This document shows, piece after piece, positions 51,440-59,263 of a stretch of DNA of 59,263 nucleotides; position 1 is the stretch's first letter; each line of letters starts with the position of its first letter. A program made the position numbers and the translations under genes. The notes under the pieces are model-generated. The model worked only from the letters and a program-made list of their open reading frames with translations, had not been told where the DNA came from and made no database searches. Origin of the DNA: Asanoa siamensis (GTDB lineage: Bacteria; Actinomycetota; Actinomycetes; Mycobacteriales; Micromonosporaceae); NCBI RefSeq assembly GCF_016862555.1, contig NZ_BONE01000052.1, positions 1 to 59,263 of the forward strand, given 5' to 3'.

Positions 51440-52219
51440 TCAGAAGAAGGCGTACTGCTCCTCCGTCGCGTCCGCCACGTCGGCCGCCGGGGGCTTGGCG
51501 ATCGTCACCGGCTTGCCCAGGTCGGCCAGCTTGATCTCGGAGAGCATCTCGCCCTGCGCGAGCTCGACCGTGTAGGAGAGCTCCGTCAGCCGGCCCTGGT
51601 CGTCGATCGTCGCCTTGTAGGGCACCGCCGTGGCGTTCTTGGCCAACCGGCTCACCGGCTCCATCTGGGCCTTCGCGCCGTCGGGCGCGGCCTCGACGGC
51701 CTTCTTGAGGTCGGCGGTGCCCTCGTAGGTGACCGTGCCCGCCGCGGAGTCCCGCTTCTCGGCCGTGACGACCCCGCCGAGGATGCCGGAGTGCTGCGTC
51801 AGGTCCAGCGACTGGCGCAGGGAGCTGGTCGAGTTGAGCTTGTCGACGTCGAGCCGCACCCAGGGCTTGGAGCCGAGGTCCGGTGCCTTGATGAACAGCT
51901 CCTTGCCCAGCTTGACCATCTCCATGTCCACCGGGCCGCCCATCGTGAGCCGCATGCTCTCGGCTGCGAGGTCGGCCGACGCGGTCATGTCGACGCTCTG
52001 CTGCGGGCCCGCCGAGATCGTGGCGGTCATGGCGAACGTCTTCGCCTCGAAGGCGCGGGCGAACGACTCCTTGACCACGGTCACGGAGTCGCGGGAGTCG
52101 GCGGTCGGCGACGGCGAGGCCGCCGTCGACGGGGATGCGGCCGGGTCGTTGGACGGCGTGTCGCAGCCGGCGAGGAACAGGGCGGCCGCCAGGGCGAGAA
52201 CAGGAAGGGATCGACGCAC
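51440..52219 (-). CDS. LppX/LprAFG-like lipoprotein
   Basis: A 259-residue lipoprotein. Signal peptide with lipobox LAGC (MRRSLPVLALAAALFLAGC, 19 residues), a Ser/Pro/Ala-rich linker to about residue 45, and a beta-rich domain made of several repeats of VTVVKESFARAF-, VDMTASADLAAESM- and LNSTSSLRQSLDL-like strands, resembling mycobacterial LppX/LprG, which bind lipids. It is anchored outside the cytoplasmic membrane. GTG start 6 nt after a TAGGGT element, so leaderless. The broken paralogue follows 38 nt downstream on the same strand. It sits between dop and arc but has no known role in pupylation. Confidence 0.8.
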   Translation of the reverse strand: MRRSLPVLALAAALFLAGCDTPSNDPAASPSTAASPSPTADSRDSVTVVKESFARAFEAKTFAMTATISAGPQQSVDMTASADLAAESMRLTMGGPVDMEMVKLGKELFIKAPDLGSKPWVRLDVDKLNSTSSLRQSLDLTQHSGILGGVVTAEKRDSAAGTVTYEGTADLKKAVEAAPDGAKAQMEPVSRLAKNATAVPYKATIDDQGRLTELSYTVELAQGEMLSEIKLADLGKPVTIAKPPAADVADATEEQYAFF

Positions 52220-52225
52220 CCGGAC

Positions 52226-52231
52226 ACCCTA
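52226..52231 (-). promoter_or_regulatory. Leaderless -10 hexamer (lipoprotein)
   Basis: TAGGGT on the minus strand lies 6 nt before the GTG at 52219. Confidence 0.5.
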
Positions 52232-52280
52232 CCGATGTTGATCTTTACGCGCTGCCCCGGCCGGTCAGAGGTACATAGCG

Positions 52281-52314
52281 ATCAGGGGTGGGGCCGACCG
52301 GCCCCACCCCTGAT
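52281..52314 (-). terminator. Hairpin terminator after arc
   Basis: A perfect 15-bp stem (52281-52295 and 52300-52314) with loop gacc, 12 nt after the arc stop at 52327. Confidence 0.85.
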
Positions 52315-52326
52315 CTATGGATCTTG

Positions 52327-54108
52327 TTACAGGTACTGACCGGTGTTGCTGGCCGTCTCGATGGAGCGGCCGGCCTCCGTGCCCTTGCCGCCGGAGACGA
52401 GCGTGCGGATGTAGACGATCCGCTCGCCCTTCTTGCCGGAGATGCGGGCCCAGTCGTCGGGGTTGGTCGTGTTGGGCAGGTCCTCGTTCTCGCGGAACTC
52501 GTCGACGCAGGCGTCGAGCAGGTGCTGCAGGCGCATGCCCTTGCGGCCCGAGGCGAGGAACTCCTTGATCGCCATCTTCTTGCCCCGGTCGACGATGTTC
52601 TGGATCATCGCGCCGGAGTTGAAGTCCTTGAAGTAGAGGACCTCCTTGTCACCGTTGGCATAGGTGACCTCGAGGAACCTGTTCTCCTCGGACTCCGAGT
52701 ACATCCGGAGCACGACCGCCTCGATCATCGCCTCGACCGTGGCGTTGGCGTCGCCGCCGTGCTCGGTCAGGTCGTCGCCGTGCAGCGGCAGGCCGGCCAG
52801 AATGTATTTGCTGAAGATGTCCTTGGCCGCCTCGGCGTCCGGACGCTCGATCTTGATCTTCACGTCGAGCCGGCCCGGCCGCAGGATCGCGGGGTCGATC
52901 ATGTCCTCGCGGTTGGACGCGCCGATCACGATGACGTTCTCGAGCCCCTCGACGCCGTCGATCTCCGACAGCAGCTGCGGGACGATCGTGTTCTCGACGT
53001 CGGACGAGACGCCGGAGCCGCGGGTGCGGAACACCGAGTCCATCTCGTCGAAGAACACGATGACGGGCGTGCCCTCGCTGGCCTTCTCACGGGCCCGCTG
53101 GAAGACCAGGCGGATGTGCCGCTCGGTCTCACCGACGTATTTGTTCAGCAGCTCCGGACCCTTGATGTTGAGGAAGTAGCTGGTGTGCTTCTCCTCGCCA
53201 CGCCGCTCGGCGATCTTCTTCGCCAACGAGTTGGCGACCGCCTTGGCGATCAGGGTCTTGCCGCAGCCGGGCGGACCGTAGAGCAGGATGCCCTTCGGCG
53301 GCCGCAGCTGGTGCTCGCGGAACAGGTCGGCGTGCAGGAACGGCAGCTCCACCGCGTCCCGGATCGCCTCGATCTGGGTGTGCAGGCCACCGATGTCCTC
53401 GTAGCCGACGTCGGGGACCTCCTCGAGGACGAGCTCCTCGACCTCGCTCTTGGGGATCCGCTCGTAGGCGTACGCCGACCGGGGCTCGATCATCAGCGAG
53501 TCGCCGCTGCGCAGCGCCGATCCGATCAGGGCCTCGGCGAGGTGCACGATGCGCTCCTCGTCGGCGTGCGAGATCACCAGTGCGCGGTCGCCCGGCCCAC
53601 CGGTGGGGTTGTCGAGCACCTCCTTGAGCATCACGACCTCACCGACCCGCTCGTAGCCGAACGCGTCGACCACGTTGAGCGCGTCGTTGAGCAGGACCTC
53701 CTGGCCGCGCTTGAGCTCTTCGGTGTCGATCGAGGGAGACACGGCCACGCGCAACTTGCGACCGCCGGTGAACACGTCCACCGTGCCGTCGTCGTGGCGG
53801 GTCAGGAAGACGCCATAACCGCTCGGCGGCTGTGCCAGGCGGTCGATCTCTTCCTTGAGTGTGACGATCTGGGCCCGAGCCTCTTTGAGGGTCGTGACGA
53901 GCCGCTCGTTGTTTTCGGACACTCGGGCCAGCTGCGCCTGCGTTGCCGCGAGCCGCTCCTCGAGCTGACGGACGTGTCGGGGGCTCTCCGTGAGCCTGCG
54001 CCGCACCAGAGCGAGTTCCTCTTGAAGGAACGCGACCTGGGTGGAGAGATCGTGGGTCTCCTTCTCCCACCGTGCGGCGCGCGCATCCGCGTCGTCGCTG
54101 CGTGCCAC
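52327..54108 (-). CDS. arc: Proteasome-associated AAA ATPase ARC (Mpa)
   Basis: A 593-residue hexameric unfoldase. Residues about 12-92 form the coiled coil that binds Pup; residues about 95-230 hold the OB interdomain; the AAA module has Walker A GPPGCGKT at 278-285 and Walker B FFDEMD at 352-357, with the arginine-finger region near LRPGRLD. The C-terminus ends GQYL, the HbYX-like tail that docks into PrcA rings. It unfolds pupylated proteins into the core. GTG start with GGAGG upstream. Named arc in streptomycetes and mpa in mycobacteria. Confidence 0.97.
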   Translation of the reverse strand: MARSDDADARAARWEKETHDLSTQVAFLQEELALVRRRLTESPRHVRQLEERLAATQAQLARVSENNERLVTTLKEARAQIVTLKEEIDRLAQPPSGYGVFLTRHDDGTVDVFTGGRKLRVAVSPSIDTEELKRGQEVLLNDALNVVDAFGYERVGEVVMLKEVLDNPTGGPGDRALVISHADEERIVHLAEALIGSALRSGDSLMIEPRSAYAYERIPKSEVEELVLEEVPDVGYEDIGGLHTQIEAIRDAVELPFLHADLFREHQLRPPKGILLYGPPGCGKTLIAKAVANSLAKKIAERRGEEKHTSYFLNIKGPELLNKYVGETERHIRLVFQRAREKASEGTPVIVFFDEMDSVFRTRGSGVSSDVENTIVPQLLSEIDGVEGLENVIVIGASNREDMIDPAILRPGRLDVKIKIERPDAEAAKDIFSKYILAGLPLHGDDLTEHGGDANATVEAMIEAVVLRMYSESEENRFLEVTYANGDKEVLYFKDFNSGAMIQNIVDRGKKMAIKEFLASGRKGMRLQHLLDACVDEFRENEDLPNTTNPDDWARISGKKGERIVYIRTLVSGGKGTEAGRSIETASNTGQYL

Positions 54109-54300
54109 GTCCCACCTCCCCGGGGGGCTAAAAACGTTCTGTCATAACACTAACCGGTCCGACGACGATTTAGACCCAGGCAACACCCTCGTCACCGACT
54201 CTTGATCTCGTCCGGTTTGGCGTTGGTCACTCACGAACGGGTCGGAAAAGCTTCGTCGGGTACGGTCATGAACGTACGAACGTAGCTCGTGGGAGGCCCA

Positions 54301-54600
54301 GTGACGACTCGGACCGAGACTGATCAGTTACGCGTCTGGGTGGACCAGGACCTGTGCACGGGCGACGGGCTGTGCGTCCAGTACGCGCCGGACGTCTTCG
54401 AGTTCGACATCGACGGCCTGGCGTACGTCAAGGACGCGTCGGGAGAGCTCCAGGTGTCCCCCGGTGTCCGGGTTGACGTGCCCGAACACCTGCGGCTGGA
54501 CGTGCTGGACTCGGCCAAGGACTGCCCCGGCGAGTGCATCCACGTGATGCGCGGCGACTCCGACGAAGAGGTCGCCGGGCCGGCCGCGCCCGTCGAATAA
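54301..54600 (+). CDS. Ferredoxin, probably 3Fe-4S
   Basis: A 99-residue ferredoxin with the first cluster segment CTGDGLC (C-x5-C) and the second KDCPGEC, where the CP motif holds the last ligand. The second Cys of an ordinary 4Fe-4S set is missing (Asp in that place), so a 3Fe-4S cluster is likely, as in ferredoxins that serve cytochromes P450. The acidic middle (VFEFDIDGLAYVKD) is typical. GGGAGG 5 nt before the GTG at 54301 sets the start. Divergent from arc; a ferredoxin at this place is common in actinobacteria. No P450 gene is nearby. Confidence 0.88.
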   Translation: MTTRTETDQLRVWVDQDLCTGDGLCVQYAPDVFEFDIDGLAYVKDASGELQVSPGVRVDVPEHLRLDVLDSAKDCPGECIHVMRGDSDEEVAGPAAPVE

Positions 54601-54614
54601 ATCGGGCCGCCGTC

Positions 54615-57291
<2,677 letters not shown>

Positions 57292-57298
57292 CGGATCG

Positions 57299-57304
57299 AT
57301 CGTA
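57299..57304 (-). promoter_or_regulatory. Leaderless -10 hexamer (M50 protease)
   Basis: TACGAT on the minus strand lies 7 nt before the ATG at 57291. Confidence 0.5.
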
Positions 57305-57345
57305 TCGACACGACCCACCCACGCGGATTCGTCGTACCCCTCCTT

Positions 57346-57351
57346 TAGCGT
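57346..57351 (+). promoter_or_regulatory. Leaderless -10 hexamer (RecB nuclease)
   Basis: TAGCGT lies 7 nt before the ATG at 57359. This is the same hexamer and spacing as pafB. Confidence 0.55.
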
Positions 57352-57358
57352 CTTGGGC

Positions 57359-58285
57359 ATGACGACGCAGGCTGTGTCCGCCGAGCCGCACGACGAGGCG
57401 CCGGTTTATCCCTCGCTGTCCCCGTCGCGTGCGGCCGATTTCAAGACCTGCCCGCTGCTCTACCGGTTCCGCACGATCGACCGGCTACCCGAGACGCCGA
57501 CCCCCGACCAGGCCCGGGGCACGCTGGTGCACGCGGTGCTGGAGCGACTGTTCGACCTGCCGGCGGCCGGGCGCACGGCGGAGGCGGCCGCGGGCCTGGT
57601 GGCGCCCGAGTGGGAGCGGATGGTCGGCGAGGTGCCGGAGCTGGCCGAGCTGTTCTCCGGTGACGCGCCTGAGTTGATCTCCGACCCGGCGGTCGACGTG
57701 CGGCGGCCCTGGAGCGTCGACGACTTCCTGGCCTCGGCGCGGGGGCTGCTGTCCGGCTATTTCACCGTGGAGGACCCGCGGCGGCTCGAGCCGGCCGAGC
57801 GGGAGAGCCTGATCAGCGCCGTGGTCGACGACCAGCTGCTGATCCGGGGCTACATCGACCGGCTCGACGTGTCGCCCGACGGGGCGCTGCGGGTGGTCGA
57901 CTACAAGACGGGCGGGGCGCCGCGGGAGGCCTTCGAGGCCCGGGCGCTGTTCCAGCTCAAGTTCTACGCCCTGGTGCTCTGGCGCACCCGGGGCGTGGTG
58001 CCGCGGGTGCTCCGGCTGCTCTACCTGAAGGACCAGGAGGTCTGCGACTACTCCCCCGACGCCGACGAGCTGGCCCGCTTCGAACGCACGCTGGTGGCGC
58101 TGTGGCGCGCGATCGAACGCGCGACGGAGGCCAAGGAGTTCCGGCCGACACCGAGCCGACTATGCGGGTGGTGCGCCCACCAGTCGGTGTGCCCGAGCTT
58201 CGGCGGCACGCCGCCGCCGTTCCCGGCACCCCGGCCGCGCACCGCGCAGCCGGTCGAGGTGGTCACCCCGGGGGCCGACGACTAG
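57359..58285 (+). CDS. RecB-family PD-(D/E)XK nuclease with iron-sulfur cysteines
   Basis: A 308-residue nuclease. The first helix has SPSRAADFKTCPLLYRFR (first Cys), then GTLVHAVLERLF with the conserved His, ALRVVDYKTG for the D-x-K metal site, and CGWCAHQSVCPSFGG for three more Cys. This four-cysteine arrangement holds a 4Fe-4S cluster as in AddB/RecB-like exonucleases. In mycobacteria the homologue lies in the same area near mpa. Start chosen by leaderless -10. A Pro-rich tail ends the protein. Likely a DNA repair nuclease. Confidence 0.9.
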   Translation: MTTQAVSAEPHDEAPVYPSLSPSRAADFKTCPLLYRFRTIDRLPETPTPDQARGTLVHAVLERLFDLPAAGRTAEAAAGLVAPEWERMVGEVPELAELFSGDAPELISDPAVDVRRPWSVDDFLASARGLLSGYFTVEDPRRLEPAERESLISAVVDDQLLIRGYIDRLDVSPDGALRVVDYKTGGAPREAFEARALFQLKFYALVLWRTRGVVPRVLRLLYLKDQEVCDYSPDADELARFERTLVALWRAIERATEAKEFRPTPSRLCGWCAHQSVCPSFGGTPPPFPAPRPRTAQPVEVVTPGADD

Positions 58286-58342
58286 CCCCGCGCGGCCGTG
58301 TGCGGCAAATGCGAAGTTGGTTCGCAATGGACGGTTGCTGGA

Positions 58343-58348
58343 TAGCCT
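58343..58348 (+). promoter_or_regulatory. Candidate -10 of the hydrolase gene
   Basis: TAGCCT with TTCGCA 16 nt upstream. The start codon is about 34 nt further on and has a GGGGG site before it, so unlike its neighbours this gene has a leader. Confidence 0.45.
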
Positions 58349-58382
58349 GAGCGGAGTTGGTCACCGGCAGGCGGGGGTCCAG

Positions 58383-59263
58383 ATGGCCAGGTGCGTCCCA
58401 GCTCGGCTCCGGCGCACGTCGGCCCTGGTGGCCGCGTCGCTCGCGGCGGTCCTCGCGGGCGGCGGCGCGGCGGCTTCCGACGGGCCACCGGAGCCGGCGC
58501 CCGGGTTCGCGTGGACGGGCTGCGAGGGGCTCGGCTCGCAGTTCCAGTGTGCGCGGGTGCCCGTTCCGCTGGACTGGTCCGAGCCCGACGGTGAGCAGAT
58601 CGAGCTGGCGGTGATCCGGCACCTCGCGAGCAAACCCGACGAGCGGATCGGGTCGATGTTCCTCGACCCGGGCGGCCCGGGCCAGAGCGGGGTCGGCCTG
58701 GTCCGCGACGGCGGCGACGACCTCGACGCCTGGGGTGGCGGCCGCTTCGACCTGATCGGCTGGGACCCGCGGGGCACCAACGACAGCACGCGGGTGCGGT
58801 GCTTCACGAGCCCGGAGGCGCAGGAGGAGTTCTGGGCGGGGGTGACGGTCCCGTCGACGCGGGCCGAGTCCGAGGCCTACGCGGCCCGCGCCGCCGACCT
58901 GGCGCGGCGGTGCGGCGAGGTGAGCGGCGACCTGCTGTCGCACATCACCACCGCGGACACGGCCCGCGACCTCGACCACCTCCGCGCGCTGTCCGGCGAC
59001 GAGAAGATCACCTACGTCGGGCTGTCGTACGGGACGATGATCGGCCAGACCTACGTCAACCTGTTCCCGGACAGGGTGCGGGCGCTGCTCTTCGACGGCA
59101 TGGTCGACGCAGTCGACCAGACCACCAGCATCGAGACCAACGTCGCCAACGCCGTCTCGGCGGCCGACGAGGTGTTCGCGCAGTTCGTCCAGCAGTGCCA
59201 GCAGGCCGCGCCGGGTGCGTGCGCCCTGGCGGGCCACGACGAGCCGGTGGCGCGGCGGGTGGC
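58383..59263 (+). CDS. Secreted alpha/beta hydrolase (TAP-like), 3' end outside window
   Basis: The first ~293 residues of an exported hydrolase. A signal peptide spans about residues 1-32 (RRTSALVAASLAAVLAGGGAAA). The segment RVPVPLDWSEPDGEQIELAVIRH is characteristic of the tripeptidyl aminopeptidase (TAP)/proteinase group; SMFLDPGGPGQSGV is the oxyanion region, and the nucleophile elbow is the Ser in YVGLSYGTMIGQ (GxSxG). The Asp and His of the triad lie past the window end. GGGGG 5-6 nt before the ATG. The frame is open at 59263, so the gene is incomplete here. Confidence 0.9.
   Translation, partial: MARCVPARLRRTSALVAASLAAVLAGGGAAASDGPPEPAPGFAWTGCEGLGSQFQCARVPVPLDWSEPDGEQIELAVIRHLASKPDERIGSMFLDPGGPGQSGVGLVRDGGDDLDAWGGGRFDLIGWDPRGTNDSTRVRCFTSPEAQEEFWAGVTVPSTRAESEAYAARAADLARRCGEVSGDLLSHITTADTARDLDHLRALSGDEKITYVGLSYGTMIGQTYVNLFPDRVRALLFDGMVDAVDQTTSIETNVANAVSAADEVFAQFVQQCQQAAPGACALAGHDEPVARRV

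Overview
The window is very GC-rich, its coding regions show strong third-position G/C bias, and it carries a complete Pup-proteasome gene set. It therefore comes from an actinobacterium. The leaderless promoters, the gene order around pafABC, tatAC and helY, and the overall codon style suggest Micromonosporales (Actinoplanes/Micromonospora-like), but that placement is inference. I saw no transposase, integrase, tRNA, rRNA or CRISPR array.

Layout. 1-5451: a 39-bp tandem repeat, a NUDIX hydrolase and membrane acyltransferase, a HAD hydrolase, an LLM flavin oxidoreductase coupled to an F420-reductase-like protein with a 9-residue repeat leader, and an ECF sigma factor. 5543-11672: its divergent zinc-finger anti-sigma factor, a DUF1254 protein, a large membrane protein ending in a PAS domain, and NhaA directly behind a DsbA-like thioredoxin. 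11673-13233: a decayed-looking stretch and a 'beta family' protein. 13230-22280: aldo/keto reductase, APC permease, GPP34 protein, copper amine oxidase and a three-subunit PaoABC-type molybdenum aldehyde dehydrogenase; the last group plausibly takes amines to aldehydes to acids. 22335-28957: secreted metallophosphoesterase, divergent from a tightly packed MFS / beta-propeller / PAP2 / MFS / 5'-3' exonuclease run.

28987-41030 is the conserved actinobacterial block helY, HAD hydrolase, dagK, tatC, tatA, a small membrane protein, pafC, pafB, a CDF metal transporter, a DUF3866 protein, a small tail-anchored protein and pafA (the Pup ligase). 41143-46483 separates pafA from the proteasome genes and holds the four dTDP-L-rhamnose genes (rmlC-rmlA divergent from rmlB-rmlD), a GNAT acetyltransferase, a redoxin, a VOC protein and a small partner. 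46735-54108 carries prcA, prcB, pup, dop, two lipoprotein paralogues (one frameshifted) and arc/mpa. 54301-59263: 3Fe-4S ferredoxin, a protein of unknown function, trmI, an M50 protease with CBS domains, a RecB-type nuclease and the 5' part of a secreted alpha/beta hydrolase that runs off the window.

How the genes work together. Dop deamidates the Gln C-terminus of Pup, PafA ligates Pup to substrates, ARC/Mpa unfolds them and PrcAB degrades them; PafBC are the WYL regulators of the DNA-damage response. At least sixteen genes start 6-9 nt after a TANNNT hexamer, so leaderless transcription appears to be the common promoter architecture here and was used to choose several start codons. No single novel system is proven. 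The best candidates for follow-up are the repeat-expanded F420-reductase leader, the amine/aldehyde oxidation locus, the 11-codon micro-ORF between prcB and prcA, and the G-run frameshift in a lipoprotein next to dop.
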